From Thermomonas sp. (GTDB taxonomy: Bacteria; Pseudomonadota; Gammaproteobacteria; Xanthomonadales; Xanthomonadaceae): a DNA stretch of 54,493 bases. The notes beneath the pieces are model-generated. The model was not told where the DNA came from and ran no database searches. It was given only the letters and a program-made list of their open reading frames with translations. The stretch covers positions 1-54,493 of the forward strand of contig NZ_JAHRWW010000039.1 of the NCBI RefSeq assembly GCF_019104945.1. The letters are read 5' to 3'. A program made the translations under genes and the position numbers. Positions 30,446-39,439 of the stretch are shown here, in pieces; within the stretch, counting starts at the first letter, position 1, and each line of letters begins with the position of its first letter.

Positions 30446-31624
30446 ATGACCATCGAAGTCAAAGTCCCGGTTCTTCCCGAATCCGTCTCCGACGCCACCA
30501 TCGCCACTTGGCACAAAAAAGCGGGCGACGCGGTAAGCCGCGATGAAAACCTGCTTGATCTTGAAACCGATAAGGTGGTGCTGGAAGTGCCTTCCCCTGT
30601 CGATGGCGTGCTCAAGGAAATCAAGTTTGCCGAAGGCAGCACCGTCACCAGCCAGCAGGTCATTGCGGTGATCGAAGAAGGTGCCGTGGCCGCTGCGGCC
30701 CCGGCCGCTCCCGCTGCTGAAGCACAGAAGGCCGCCGCAGCTGCGGCTGCCGCTCCGGCAGCACCGGCCGCCGCCGACGCACTGCCGCCGGGTGCGCGCT
30801 TTACCGCCACCACCAGCGGCGTGAACCCTGCCGATGTGGCCGGTACCGGCCGCCGTGGCATGGTCACCAAGGAAGATATCGTCAACTACGCCTCCGGCAA
30901 AACAGCACCGCTGGGTGCCAGCGCCCGCCCGGAAGAACGCGTGCCGATGACCCGCATGCGCACCCGCATCGCCGAGCGCCTGATGCAGTCGAAGAACTCC
31001 ATCGCCATGCTCACCTCGTTCAACGAAGTGAACCTGTCCAAGGTCATGCAGATGCGCAAGGAGCTGCAGGACGACTTCCAAAAAGCCAATGGCATCAAGC
31101 TGGGCTTCATGAGCTTCTTCGCCAAGGCAGCCGCCAACGCGCTGCAAAAATATCCGGTGATCAACGCCTCGGTGGATGGTAGCGACATCATTTATCACGG
31201 CTACGCCGACATCTCGGTTGCCGTGTCCACCGACAAGGGCCTCGTCACCCCGGTGCTGCGCAATGTCGAGCGCATGAGCTTTGCCGAAGTGGAACAAGGC
31301 ATTGCCGACTACGCCAAGAAGGCCCGCGACGGCAAACTGTCGCTGGACGACCTACAAGGCGGCACCTTCACGATTACCAACGGCGGCACCTTCGGCTCGC
31401 TGATGTCCACCCCCATCGTGAACCCGCCGCAGAGCGCCATCCTTGGCATGCACACCATCAAGGAACGCGCCATCGTTGAAAACGGCCAAGTGATTGCTGC
31501 GCCGATGATGTATATCGCGATCAGCTACGATCACCGCATCATCGACGGGAAGGAAGCCGTGCTGTTCTTGGTGGACATCAAGAACCAGCTGGAAAACCCC
31601 CACCGCATGCTGCTGGGCATGTAA
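30446..31624 (+). CDS. sucB: Dihydrolipoyllysine succinyltransferase (E2 of 2-oxoglutarate dehydrogenase)
   Basis: The acyltransferase core of the 2-oxoglutarate dehydrogenase complex. The 392-aa protein has one lipoyl domain (1-76) with lipoyl-Lys43 in [10 protein letters not shown], an Ala/Pro-rich hinge (about 80-112), a peripheral-subunit-binding domain (about 113-150, [15 protein letters not shown]) and the catalytic domain with His in [12 protein letters not shown] near the C-terminus. AGGA lies upstream of the ATG at 30446. It is in the sucA-sucB-lpd order; a hairpin separates it from lpd. Confidence 0.95.
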   Translation: MTIEVKVPVLPESVSDATIATWHKKAGDAVSRDENLLDLETDKVVLEVPSPVDGVLKEIKFAEGSTVTSQQVIAVIEEGAVAAAAPAAPAAEAQKAAAAAAAAPAAPAAADALPPGARFTATTSGVNPADVAGTGRRGMVTKEDIVNYASGKTAPLGASARPEERVPMTRMRTRIAERLMQSKNSIAMLTSFNEVNLSKVMQMRKELQDDFQKANGIKLGFMSFFAKAAANALQKYPVINASVDGSDIIYHGYADISVAVSTDKGLVTPVLRNVERMSFAEVEQGIADYAKKARDGKLSLDDLQGGTFTITNGGTFGSLMSTPIVNPPQSAILGMHTIKERAIVENGQVIAAPMMYIAISYDHRIIDGKEAVLFLVDIKNQLENPHRMLLGM

Positions 31625-31630
31625 TCCAGC

Positions 31631-31655
31631 GAAAGCCCCGCCCAGCGGGGCTTTC
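31631..31655 (+). terminator. Intercistronic hairpin between sucB and lpd
   Basis: GAAAGCCCC (31631-31639) pairs with GGGGCTTTC (31647-31655) over a 7-nt loop, 6 bp after the sucB stop. The 3' arm ends in CTTTC and is followed by TGCTT, a poor U-run, so partial termination or RNA-end protection is likely rather than full stop. It would set the sucAB to lpd ratio. Confidence 0.7.
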
Positions 31656-31681
31656 TGCTTGCAGATAAAGGAACCAATGCA

Positions 31682-33112
31682 ATGAGCGAACAACAGCAAT
31701 TTGATGTCGTCGTTATCGGTGGCGGCCCTGCGGGCTACCACGCCGCGATTCGCGCCGCCCAGCTGGGCCTGAAAACCGCCTGCATCGACGCCGCCCTTGG
31801 CAAAGACGGCAAGCCCGCCCTTGGCGGCACCTGCCTGCGCGTGGGCTGCATCCCGTCCAAGGCGCTGCTGGATTCTTCCCGCCAGTTCTGGAATATGGGT
31901 CATATCTTCGACCAGCACGGCATCAGCTTCGATAAGCCTGCGATCGACGTCGGCAAAATGGTGGGCCGTAAAGACGGCATCGTGAAGCAGTTCACCGGCG
32001 GCATTGCCGCTCTGTTCAAAGCCAATAAAGTCACCGCGTTCTACGGCTTCGGCCAACTGCACGCAGGTAACGTGGTAACGGTGAAGCAGCACGACGGTTC
32101 CGAAGTATCGCTCAAAGGCACCAATGTCATCATCGCCGCAGGCTCGAATTCCATCGAACTGCCGTTCGCCAAGTTCGGTGAGCACATCGTGGATAACGAA
32201 GGCGCGCTGGATTTCACCGAAGTGCCGAAGCGCCTTGGTGTGATCGGTGCGGGCGTGATTGGTTTGGAACTGGGCAGCGTGTGGAACCGTCTGGGTTCAG
32301 AGGTCACTGTGCTGGAAGGCCTGCCGGACTTCCTCGCCGCCGCCGATAAGGAAGTGAGCAAGCTCGCCGCGCGTGAGTTCAAAAAACAAGGCTTGAATAT
32401 CAACCTCGGCTGCAAGGTTTCAGGCACCGAAGTGAAGAAAGACGGCGTGCATGTGGCCTACACCGATGCCAAGGGCGAGGCCCAAACGCTGGTCGTGGAC
32501 AAGCTGCTGGTCTGCGTGGGTCGCCGCGCCGCCACTAAGGGCCTTCTGGCCGAAGGTTGCACTGTGCAGGTCAACGAACGCGGGCAAATCATGGTCGATG
32601 AGCACTGCCACACCGGCGTGGACGGCGTGTGGGCCGTTGGCGACTGCGTGCGCGGCCCGATGCTGGCGCACAAGGGTTTTGAGGAAGGTATCGCGGTGGC
32701 CGAACTGATCGCGGGCCTACCCGGCCACGTCAACTTCGACACCATTCCTTATGTGATCTACACCGAGCCGGAGCTGGCTTGGGTTGGCAAGACCGAAGAG
32801 CAGCTGAAGGCCGAAGGCATTCCGTACAAAGCGGGCAGCTTCCCGTTTGCCGCCGTAGGCCGCGCCGTGGCGATGGCCGAGCCAGCAGGCTTTGTGAAGG
32901 TGCTGGCACATGCCGAAACCGACACCATCCTTGGCATGCACTTGATCGGCGCCAACGTCTCCGAGCTGGTGCACGAAGGCGTGCTGGCGATGGAGTTCAA
33001 GGGCAGCGCCGACGACTTAGCGCGCATCTGCCACGCCCACCCCTCGCTGTCGGAAGCGGTGCACGATGCCGCGATGGCAGTAGCCAAGCGCGCAATTCAT
33101 AAGGCGAACTAA
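31682..33112 (+). CDS. lpd: Dihydrolipoyl dehydrogenase (E3)
   Basis: The FAD- and NAD-dependent E3 that reoxidises lipoyl groups in 2-oxoacid dehydrogenases and the glycine cleavage system. The 476-aa chain has FAD motif VIGGGPAGYHAA (11-22), the redox pair Cys51/Cys56 in GGTCLRVGCIPSK, the NAD motif VIGAGVIGLELGSVW and the C-terminal His-Glu pair in HAHPSLSEA. The ATG at 31682 is preceded by AAAGGA. It follows sucB after a hairpin, and a strong terminator follows. Confidence 0.95.
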   Translation: MSEQQQFDVVVIGGGPAGYHAAIRAAQLGLKTACIDAALGKDGKPALGGTCLRVGCIPSKALLDSSRQFWNMGHIFDQHGISFDKPAIDVGKMVGRKDGIVKQFTGGIAALFKANKVTAFYGFGQLHAGNVVTVKQHDGSEVSLKGTNVIIAAGSNSIELPFAKFGEHIVDNEGALDFTEVPKRLGVIGAGVIGLELGSVWNRLGSEVTVLEGLPDFLAAADKEVSKLAAREFKKQGLNINLGCKVSGTEVKKDGVHVAYTDAKGEAQTLVVDKLLVCVGRRAATKGLLAEGCTVQVNERGQIMVDEHCHTGVDGVWAVGDCVRGPMLAHKGFEEGIAVAELIAGLPGHVNFDTIPYVIYTEPELAWVGKTEEQLKAEGIPYKAGSFPFAAVGRAVAMAEPAGFVKVLAHAETDTILGMHLIGANVSELVHEGVLAMEFKGSADDLARICHAHPSLSEAVHDAAMAVAKRAIHKAN

Positions 33113-33129
33113 GCCCATTGCACGCCTGT

Positions 33130-33156
33130 CACAGGCTCGCCATGAGCCTGTGCTAC
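33130..33156 (-). repeat. Putative GTAG-headed REP-like palindrome
   Basis: On the minus strand the element reads GTAG, one base, then ACAGGCTC, the loop ATGGC and GAGCCTGT(G): arms CACAGGCTC (33130-33138) and GAGCCTGTG (33144-33152), with the tetranucleotide at 33153-33156. A GTAG foot on a GC-rich palindrome is the layout of RAYT-associated REPs known in Stenotrophomonas and relatives. Only this one copy is seen in the window, so family status is unproved; it may simply be an extra hairpin after lpd. Confidence 0.45.
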
Positions 33157-33161
33157 ACGTA

Positions 33162-33194
33162 AGGGGGAGCGTGCCGCTGGCGCCTCCCCTTTTT
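33162..33194 (+). terminator. Intrinsic terminator of the suc-lpd transcript
   Basis: GGGGAGCG pairs with CGCCTCCCC (one bulged C) across a loop of about 8 nt and is followed by TTTTT (33190-33194). It lies 50-80 bp after the lpd stop and 25 bp before chaA. Confidence 0.8.
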
Positions 33195-33218
33195 CATTCA
33201 AGGAGACCTCCTAAACCG

Positions 33219-34307
33219 ATGCCTCATCTCGTCAAACACAATCCGCTCTGGGCGGTCGCACTGCCGCTGCTTGGCCTTGCCATTTTGGGCGTCAATGCAG
33301 CCGCTCCTGCCCTACCCGGCCTTATTTTCGTCCTCGTTATCGCCTTGATCGGCGGTGTGATCGCCGCGGTGCACCACGCCGAAGTGATCGCCCACCGCGT
33401 TGGCGAGCCGTTCGGCACCTTGGTGCTGGCTCTGGCAGTTACCATTATTGAAGTCGCGCTGATTGTATCGATGATGATGGGCGGCGGCGCAGCCACTGCC
33501 GGGCTGGCGCGCGACACCGTGTTTGCAGCCGTGATGATTATTTTGAACGGACTGATTGGCGCCAGCCTACTCGCCGGAGGACGCCGTCACGGCGTGCAGG
33601 GCTTCAATCTAGAGGGCGTTAACGCCGCGCTTGGCACTCTGACGGTGATCGTGGTGCTCACTTTAGTTGTGCCGAACTACTCCACCAGCGCGCCCGGCCC
33701 GGTCTATACGCCCGCCCAGCTCATTTTCGTGGCCGTGGCCACGCTGGTGCTGTTTGGTGCATTTACCCTATTTCAAACCGTCAAGCACCGCGATTACTTT
33801 CTGCCCGAACCCAATGGCGATACGCCCGACACCCACGCCGAATTGCCCAGCAACCGCGAAGCACTGTCTAGCCTCGCCCTTTTGCTGGCCGCCCTCGTCA
33901 CCGTGGTGCTTAGCGCAAAAGCCATTTCACCGTCGATCGAAGCGCTACTCGCCAGTAGCGGCGCGCCGCCGGCCGCCCTCGGTATTTTGATTGCGGCGAT
34001 TGTGCTGCTTCCAGAAGGCGTGGCCGCCGTGCGTGCGGCCTTGCGCAATCGCCTGCAAACCAGCCTCAACCTTGCCGTTGGCTCGGCCATCGCCAGTATC
34101 GGCCTCACCGTCCCCACGGTGGCGATGATCGCCGTTGTCACCGGCTGGCCGCTGGAACTTGGGCTCAGCATGAAGTCCACCATCTTGCTGCTACTCTCGT
34201 TGTTTGTGGTTTCCATTTCACTGCGCACCGGCCGCACCACTGTGCTGCCCGGCCTTGTGCATTTAGTGCTCTTTGCTTCCTACCTCTTTTTGAGTTTTGT
34301 TCCCTGA
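33219..34307 (+). CDS. chaA: Calcium/proton antiporter ChaA-type
   Basis: A 362-aa inner-membrane protein with about 11 helices, of the CaCA superfamily. The two inverted alpha-repeats are visible, each with its key acidic residue: Glu78 in ALAVTIIEVALIVSMM and Glu266 in IAAIVLLPEGVAAVR. A charged loop (about 190-215) divides the halves. ChaA exports Ca2+ or Na+/K+ for protons. The ATG at 33219 is preceded by AAGGAG; the frame is open upstream through the terminator, which is not coding. The stop overlaps the LOG gene start by one base (TGATG). Confidence 0.88.
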   Translation: MPHLVKHNPLWAVALPLLGLAILGVNAAAPALPGLIFVLVIALIGGVIAAVHHAEVIAHRVGEPFGTLVLALAVTIIEVALIVSMMMGGGAATAGLARDTVFAAVMIILNGLIGASLLAGGRRHGVQGFNLEGVNAALGTLTVIVVLTLVVPNYSTSAPGPVYTPAQLIFVAVATLVLFGAFTLFQTVKHRDYFLPEPNGDTPDTHAELPSNREALSSLALLLAALVTVVLSAKAISPSIEALLASSGAPPAALGILIAAIVLLPEGVAAVRAALRNRLQTSLNLAVGSAIASIGLTVPTVAMIAVVTGWPLELGLSMKSTILLLLSLFVVSISLRTGRTTVLPGLVHLVLFASYLFLSFVP

Positions 34308-34936
34308 TGACTGCCCCCTCTTCATTGCGCGCGCTATGCGTGTACTGCGGCTCCAACGCCGGTAGCAACCCCGCCTACGCCGAACTCGCACGTGTGCTTG
34401 GCGCGCGGCTGGCCAACGATGGCATCACCCTTGTCTATGGCGGCGGCAATGTTGGCCTAATGGGCATCGTTGCCGACGCGGCGCTGGCGGCGGGCGGTGA
34501 GGTGATTGGCGTGATCCCCGAGCAACTGGTGAACTGGGAAGTGGCGCATAAGGGTGTTACCCGGCTGGAAGTAGTGGACTCCATGCACACCCGCAAAATG
34601 CGCATGTTTGAACTTTCAGATGGCTTCATCGCCCTGCCCGGTGGGTTTGGCACACTGGATGAAATGTTTGAAATGCTCACTTGGCGCCAGCTGGGGCTTG
34701 GTAAAAAGCCTTGCGCCTTCCTCGATTCCAACGGCTTCTGGCAACCCTTGATGCAAATGCTCGATACCATGGTGCGCGAGTGCTTCTTGCATGCGGAGCA
34801 GCGTGACGATATGTGGCAGGGCAGCGATATCGACGCGATGCTGACATGGATGCAGCGCTATCAGCCCGCACAGGCCGACAAATGGCTGGATGAAAAACGC
34901 CGCAGCCAACTGAAAACCCCTTCGGAGCCCGTATGA
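34307..34936 (+). CDS. LOG-family nucleotide phosphoribohydrolase (TIGR00730)
   Basis: A 209-aa Rossmann-fold protein of the LOG / lysine decarboxylase-like family. It has the nucleotide motif YGGGNVGLMG (44-53) and the catalytic signature PGGFGTLDE (111-119) with RKMRM just before. Such enzymes release the base from cytokinin or other nucleoside 5'-monophosphates; in most bacteria the true substrate is not settled and AMP is common. It overlaps chaA by 1 bp and acuI by 4 bp, so the three form one translationally coupled unit. Confidence 0.88.
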   Translation: MTAPSSLRALCVYCGSNAGSNPAYAELARVLGARLANDGITLVYGGGNVGLMGIVADAALAAGGEVIGVIPEQLVNWEVAHKGVTRLEVVDSMHTRKMRMFELSDGFIALPGGFGTLDEMFEMLTWRQLGLGKKPCAFLDSNGFWQPLMQMLDTMVRECFLHAEQRDDMWQGSDIDAMLTWMQRYQPAQADKWLDEKRRSQLKTPSEPV

Positions 34937-35937
34937 CTCTCCCCGCCCAGTTCCGCGCCTTCCGTATTCATAACGATGCCAATGGCTACCGCAGCGGCAT
35001 TGAAACGCTGACACTTGAAGACCTTAACCCCGGCGAAGTGGTGATTAAAACCGCTTATTCTTCGGTCAACTACAAAGACGCATTGGCGGGCACAGGTAAG
35101 GGCAAAATTCTGCGTCAGTTCCCATTGGTGGGCGGGATCGACGTTGCCGGGCATGTGGTGGCCTCGACCGATGCCCGCTTCAAGGAAGGCGATGCTGTGC
35201 TGGTCACCGGCAGCGGCCTCTCCGAAACCCGCGACGGCGGCTATAGCGAATACGCCCGGCTCGATTCCCAATGGGTGATCCCTCTCCCCGATGGGCTGAG
35301 CCTACGCGAAGCCATGATCCTTGGCACTGCGGGCTTTACCGCGGCGCTAGGCCTGCTGCGCATGATCGATAACCGGCAAACGCCTGCGCTTGGCCCACTG
35401 GCGGTCACCGGCGCCACCGGCGGGGTGGGCTCCTTGGCCGTGGCGATCTACAGCCAAGCGGGCTACGAAGTGGCGGCAATCAGCGGCAAACCCGAGCACA
35501 GCGATTATTTGCGCTCGCTGGGGGCCCACACCGTACTGGGCCGCGATGCACTGTCCACCACCAAGCCGATGGACAGCGCGCGCTTCGGCGGCGGGCTGGA
35601 TAACGTGGGCGGGCCGATGCTAGCGGCTCTATTGGCGCACACTGCCCCTTACGGCAACGTGGCCAGCTGCGGCCTAGCCGCTTCGCCGGAGTTACACGCC
35701 ACGGTGATGCCCTTCATCATTCGCGGTGTTTCTCTACTGGGTGTAGCCTCGGCGGGCACCGCGCGCGATATTCGCAATGAAGTCTGGCGGCGCTTGGCCA
35801 GCGATTGGAAACCCGCCAATCTCGATGCCATCTGCACCCACGAGACATCTCTTGACGGCCTGCCGAGTGTATTCGCCCATATGTTGGAAGGCGGGTCACT
35901 TGGCCGCACCGTGGTGCGCATCACAGCTTCCCATTAA
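34933..35937 (+). CDS. acuI: Acrylyl-CoA reductase AcuI/YhdH
   Basis: A zinc-free medium-chain dehydrogenase of 334 aa that reduces toxic acrylyl-CoA to propionyl-CoA with NADPH. Family markers are SSVNYKDALAGTGKGKIL, the GGIDVAGHVV stretch, the Rossmann motif VTGATGGVGSLAV and the ARFGGGLDNVGG region. The frame overlaps the LOG gene as ATGA. No DMSP-lyase or propionate gene is present nearby, so a detoxifying role is likely. Confidence 0.9.
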   Translation: MTLPAQFRAFRIHNDANGYRSGIETLTLEDLNPGEVVIKTAYSSVNYKDALAGTGKGKILRQFPLVGGIDVAGHVVASTDARFKEGDAVLVTGSGLSETRDGGYSEYARLDSQWVIPLPDGLSLREAMILGTAGFTAALGLLRMIDNRQTPALGPLAVTGATGGVGSLAVAIYSQAGYEVAAISGKPEHSDYLRSLGAHTVLGRDALSTTKPMDSARFGGGLDNVGGPMLAALLAHTAPYGNVASCGLAASPELHATVMPFIIRGVSLLGVASAGTARDIRNEVWRRLASDWKPANLDAICTHETSLDGLPSVFAHMLEGGSLGRTVVRITASH

Positions 35938-35953
35938 GCGCATGACTTCGTAC

Positions 35954-35981
35954 TTGCAGCCTGCGCCGCGAAGGCTACAAT
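35954..35981 (+). promoter_or_regulatory. Putative promoter of the PilH-like gene
   Basis: TACAAT (35976-35981) is a good -10. TTGCAG (35954-35959), 16 bp upstream, is a weak -35. Transcription would start near 35988, just before the ATG at 36007. No sigma-54 GG/GC pair fits here. Confidence 0.4.
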
Positions 35982-36006
35982 TCAAGCCGAACACTCGGGG
36001 ATTTTC

Positions 36007-36387
36007 ATGGCACGCATCTTAATTGTTGACGATTCACCTTCGCAGCTGATGAGCATTCGGCGAATTGTCGAAAAGCTTGGCCACGACGCACTGACCGCCG
36101 AAGACGGCGCCGCCGGTGTGGAAGCGGCCAAGCGTGAGATTCCAGACCTCATTTTGATGGACGTGGTCATGCCGAACCTGAATGGGTTTCAGGCCACACG
36201 CTCGATTAGCCGCGAGCCCACCACCAAGCACATTCCGGTGATCTTGGTGACCACGAAAGACCAAGACACCGACCGCGTATGGGGCATGCGCCAAGGGGCC
36301 AAGGCATATATCACCAAGCCGTTTAGTGAAACCGAACTCTCCAACTTGATCAGCCAGTATGTGAGCAGCGGCCCCAGCGCGGCCTAA
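36007..36387 (+). CDS. pilH: PilH-like single-domain response regulator
   Basis: A 126-aa receiver with Asp8-Asp9 pocket, phospho-acceptor Asp52 in [12 protein letters not shown], Thr82/Thr83 and Lys104-Pro105. The sequence [14 protein letters not shown] and the region [19 protein letters not shown] closely resemble PilH of the Pil-Chp type IV pilus chemosensory system. PilG is the alternative, but the [15 protein letters not shown] text favours PilH. No other pil gene is nearby. The stop overlaps the convergent cbpA by 4 bp. Confidence 0.75.
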   Translation: MARILIVDDSPSQLMSIRRIVEKLGHDALTAEDGAAGVEAAKREIPDLILMDVVMPNLNGFQATRSISREPTTKHIPVILVTTKDQDTDRVWGMRQGAKAYITKPFSETELSNLISQYVSSGPSAA

Positions 36388-37283
36388 TCCCTGCGCCAAT
36401 CGTTGCCAAACGCATCGCGCATTTTTGCGTAGGCCTTGCGCTGCGTTTCGGTATGCGCTTTGGGTGCAAGAATTTCTAGCTCCACAATCTGATCACCCGC
36501 CGTATTGCCGCTTCCGGGCAGGCCGCGCCCGCGCAGGCGCAACTTGCGGCCCGATTCAGAATCGGCGGGAATCTTCAGCTCCACCGCGCCACCAAGCGTG
36601 GGCACGCTCACTGTCGCCCCTAAGGCCGCTTCCCAAGGTGCCACCGGCAGGCTGTAAATAATGTTGCGGCCATCGACCTCAAACTGCGGGTCGGCGGCGT
36701 ATTCCACTTCCAAGAGCAAATCGCGCCCGCCGTTGCCTTGTTTCCCAAGGCGGATCACCTGCCCCGGCTTGACGCCCTTCGGCACCTTTACCTCCAGCGT
36801 GCGTCCGGCCACGGCGATGCGCACGCTGCTGCCGTTGTACACCGCCGCAAGTGATACGGCGAGCTTGGCACGCGTATCGCCTGCAGGCTGCGCGCGCCTC
36901 GGCCCAGCACCGGCGCGGCCGCGCCCAAACATATTCTCGAAGAAATCCGAAAACCCGCCGCCCGAACCGCCGCCGGCAAAGATTTCGTCAAAATCAAACC
37001 CCTGTGCCCCGCCTGCGCCGTGACCAAACCCACCCGGTGGCGGGTGAATTTCATCACCCGGCCGATAGCCACCCGCACGTAGCTGGTCGTAGGCCTTACG
37101 CTTGGCCGGATCACGCAGCGCTTCATAGGCTTCGTTGACCGCCTTAAACTGCTCCTCCGCGCCCTTTTCCTTGCTTACATCGGGGTGGTATTTACGCGCC
37201 AACCGCCGGTAGGCGGTTTTAATCTCGGCATCGCCTGCGCTGGGTTCCACCCCAAGAATGCCGTAGTAATCCTTAAATTCCAT
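36384..37283 (-). CDS. cbpA: Type II DnaJ co-chaperone CbpA
   Basis: A 299-aa J-protein with an N-terminal J domain (6-70) carrying His33-Pro34-Asp35, a Gly/Phe-rich linker (80-125, [19 protein letters not shown]) and two C-terminal substrate-binding beta domains without the zinc finger. That is the CbpA/DnaJ type II layout, assisting DnaK in refolding. The ATG at 37283 ([12 protein letters not shown]) is right for the family; five upstream codons in frame are not needed. No cbpM is adjacent. Confidence 0.9.
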   Translation of the reverse strand: MEFKDYYGILGVEPSAGDAEIKTAYRRLARKYHPDVSKEKGAEEQFKAVNEAYEALRDPAKRKAYDQLRAGGYRPGDEIHPPPGGFGHGAGGAQGFDFDEIFAGGGSGGGFSDFFENMFGRGRAGAGPRRAQPAGDTRAKLAVSLAAVYNGSSVRIAVAGRTLEVKVPKGVKPGQVIRLGKQGNGGRDLLLEVEYAADPQFEVDGRNIIYSLPVAPWEAALGATVSVPTLGGAVELKIPADSESGRKLRLRGRGLPGSGNTAGDQIVELEILAPKAHTETQRKAYAKMRDAFGNDWRRD

Positions 37284-37381
37284 GATTGATCCACACAAAG
37301 AGCTGCGTATCAGGGTACTGCATCGCCCTTTATTTCCGCAGCTTGGTTAGACTGGTATATCCCCATTAATGAGGCTGCAAA

Positions 37382-37864
37382 ATGACGATTCAAGTCGGCG
37401 ACACCCTTCCGGAAGCCGTTTTGCAGTACATCGACAACGGCGTGCACCGGGTCGATACGCATTCGCTCTTCCACGGCAACAAAATGGTGCTGTTTGCCGT
37501 CCCCGGCGCATTTACACCTACCTGCTCCGAGCGCCATCTGCCGGGTTTTATCCAGCACCTTGACGCCTTCCGCGCGCGCGGGATCAGCGTGGCCTGCATG
37601 GCGGTCAACGATGCCTTTGTCATGCAAGCGTGGGGCAAGTCGCAGAACACCCCCGCAGGCCTGCGCATGCTGGCCGATGGCAATGCCGATTTCACCCGCG
37701 CATTGGGCCTTGAGCTTGATGCCAGCGGCTATGGCATGGGGGTGCGCTGCAAGCGCTTTGCGCTGTATGCAGAAGACGGCGTGGTGCGCGGGCTGTGGGT
37801 AGAAGCCCCCGGTGAATTCCGCGTATCCTCCGCCGAGCATGTGCTGAGCCAGCTCCCAGGCTAA
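37382..37864 (+). CDS. Peroxiredoxin (Prx5-type)
   Basis: A 160-aa thiol peroxidase reducing hydrogen peroxide and organic peroxides. The peroxidatic Cys48 is in the PGAFTPTCSERHLPGF motif that marks the Prx5/AhpE-like atypical family; Arg123-region RFALYAEDG follows. Two other Cys (72 and about 122) are present, so a resolving Cys is possible, otherwise glutathione or glutaredoxin is the reductant. No OxyR-like site was recognised upstream. It ends 6 bp before the convergent serine hydrolase. Confidence 0.9.
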   Translation: MTIQVGDTLPEAVLQYIDNGVHRVDTHSLFHGNKMVLFAVPGAFTPTCSERHLPGFIQHLDAFRARGISVACMAVNDAFVMQAWGKSQNTPAGLRMLADGNADFTRALGLELDASGYGMGVRCKRFALYAEDGVVRGLWVEAPGEFRVSSAEHVLSQLPG

Positions 37865-37870
37865 TACGGG

Positions 37871-39439
37871 TTAATTTTCACACTCGCCAATGCGGGTGAA
37901 GGCGAAGTCTTCGTAGTCCGAGCTCCAATCCCCATCGGGGTTGATCTTGGCCATATGCAGCTGGCGCGTTGCGCCTTCGCCGCTGAAATTTAACCAAGGG
38001 TTTTCATCCACGCCTTCATCATCCCAGACGAGGACATAACGCCCATCGAGCGTGCTAATGCGGCCGTGCATTTTGGGCGATTTTGCCGAGCGCCATTCCA
38101 CCTGCTGCCCCACCGGGCAAATGCGCACCTCACCAAACCACGGGTCGCGCCAAACGCCTAGCCACTGCTGCATGTGCGCGGGCTTCACCGGCTTGCGTTT
38201 GGCGATGTCGGGTATGTTTTGCTGAGCCGCAGAGGCTTTCGAGGCCGGCTTCTCCAGCGCATCGGCATAGCCATTCACACCTAACGATTGCTCCGGTGCG
38301 GTAAACAGTTTTAATAACACCTCGCCCAGCACGGTGCGCGCCCGGTCGCCTTCTCCATTGATCATAAAAACAAAGCCCGATTTCTGATCGGGGAGCAGCA
38401 TCATCATGGAATACATGCCGCCAAGCGTACCGGTATGTGAAACCGTCCATTGGCCATCTACATCAGCCAGACGAAAGCCGTAGGCATAGGCGTAGAAATG
38501 GGTGTTATCCCACTGCTTTTTCTGCTGCGAGATGGGCATGATCGTACGCGCCTTCCACAGCTCGGCGCGCTGGCGATCCTCTAGCCAAACCTTTTGCGCT
38601 TCGGTGGGCGCTAAAAAATTATTCGCCCATACCAGCATGTCGCTTAGGGTGCAGCGGATCCCGCCTGCTGGAGCGGAGGCGAGCGCGGCGACTTCGGCAT
38701 CATCTGCGCGAGTAGGCACCACCTTGCCCGCGTCCATGCCGTGCGGCTGAGCGACGCTTCCTGCGTCCTTCAGCGCGAACGCGCCTACCTTGCAGCCGTG
38801 CAGCGCGAGTGGTGTAAATACCTCACGCTGCATCAACGTTTCGTAAGAAGCACCACCCACCGCTTCCGCCACCATGCCCGCCACCACATACAGTAGGTTG
38901 TCGTAGGCGTAGCCAGAGCGAAACTCATACGCGGGCTTAAAGTAACGCAAACCATGCAGAATATCGCTGCGCGTGAAGAGATTGGGTTCCGGCCAGAACA
39001 TCAGGTCCCCGCCGCCCTGCGGCAGGCCGCTGTTGTGCACCAGCAGATCGCTGACGGTCATATGCTGGGTGACCCAAGGGTCGTGCATCGCAAAATCGGG
39101 AAGATGCTTGATGACCGGATCATCCCAGCGCAGCTTTCCTTGTTGCACCAGCCGCGCCAACAGAGAGGCGGTCATGGCTTTGCTATTGGATGCAATTTTG
39201 AACAAGGTATTTTCGGTAATGGGGTCGCCACTGCCATACACCGTTTCACCATAGCCTTTGGCAAACACAATGCGGCCGTTTTCAATCACCCCCACGGCGA
39301 TACCGGGCAGTTGATAGCGCTTAATCGTTGCTTGGACAGCCGCATCAATGCTTGCAACCTCTGGCCGATGCGGCGGAGTGTGTGCCGCAGCCGATCCGAT
39401 CACGCAGAACAACGCTGCGGTAAGTAGAGACGTTTTCAT
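37871..39439 (-). CDS. Exported serine hydrolase, class C beta-lactamase fold
   Basis: A 522-aa exported protein (signal MKTSLLTAALFCVIGSAAA). It has the penicillin-binding motifs: SxxK at Ser84-Lys87 (IASNSKAM), YxN in SGYAYDNLLY and a KTG-like HTG in VSHTGTLGGM. The C-terminal 140 residues look like a DUF3471-type lipocalin-like domain. This is the D-aminopeptidase/esterase/PBP4* group rather than a true AmpC. The ATG at 39439 overlaps the lysA stop (ATGA), so it is coupled to lysA. Its product may trim D-amino-acid peptides, which is inference. Confidence 0.85.
   Translation of the reverse strand: MKTSLLTAALFCVIGSAAAHTPPHRPEVASIDAAVQATIKRYQLPGIAVGVIENGRIVFAKGYGETVYGSGDPITENTLFKIASNSKAMTASLLARLVQQGKLRWDDPVIKHLPDFAMHDPWVTQHMTVSDLLVHNSGLPQGGGDLMFWPEPNLFTRSDILHGLRYFKPAYEFRSGYAYDNLLYVVAGMVAEAVGGASYETLMQREVFTPLALHGCKVGAFALKDAGSVAQPHGMDAGKVVPTRADDAEVAALASAPAGGIRCTLSDMLVWANNFLAPTEAQKVWLEDRQRAELWKARTIMPISQQKKQWDNTHFYAYAYGFRLADVDGQWTVSHTGTLGGMYSMMMLLPDQKSGFVFMINGEGDRARTVLGEVLLKLFTAPEQSLGVNGYADALEKPASKASAAQQNIPDIAKRKPVKPAHMQQWLGVWRDPWFGEVRICPVGQQVEWRSAKSPKMHGRISTLDGRYVLVWDDEGVDENPWLNFSGEGATRQLHMAKINPDGDWSSDYEDFAFTRIGECEN

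Noticed and set aside
30690-30790. Repetitive GCC/GCT-rich tract
   Set aside because: It encodes the flexible Ala/Pro hinge of SucB, a normal feature of E2 proteins.
30419-31297. 292-codon leftward frame inside sucB
   Set aside because: Gly/Arg/His-rich shadow of the Ala/Pro linker and catalytic domain.
35941-35960. Possible sigma-54 site (TTGCA) before the PilH-like gene
   Set aside because: No GG lies at the needed distance upstream of the GC.
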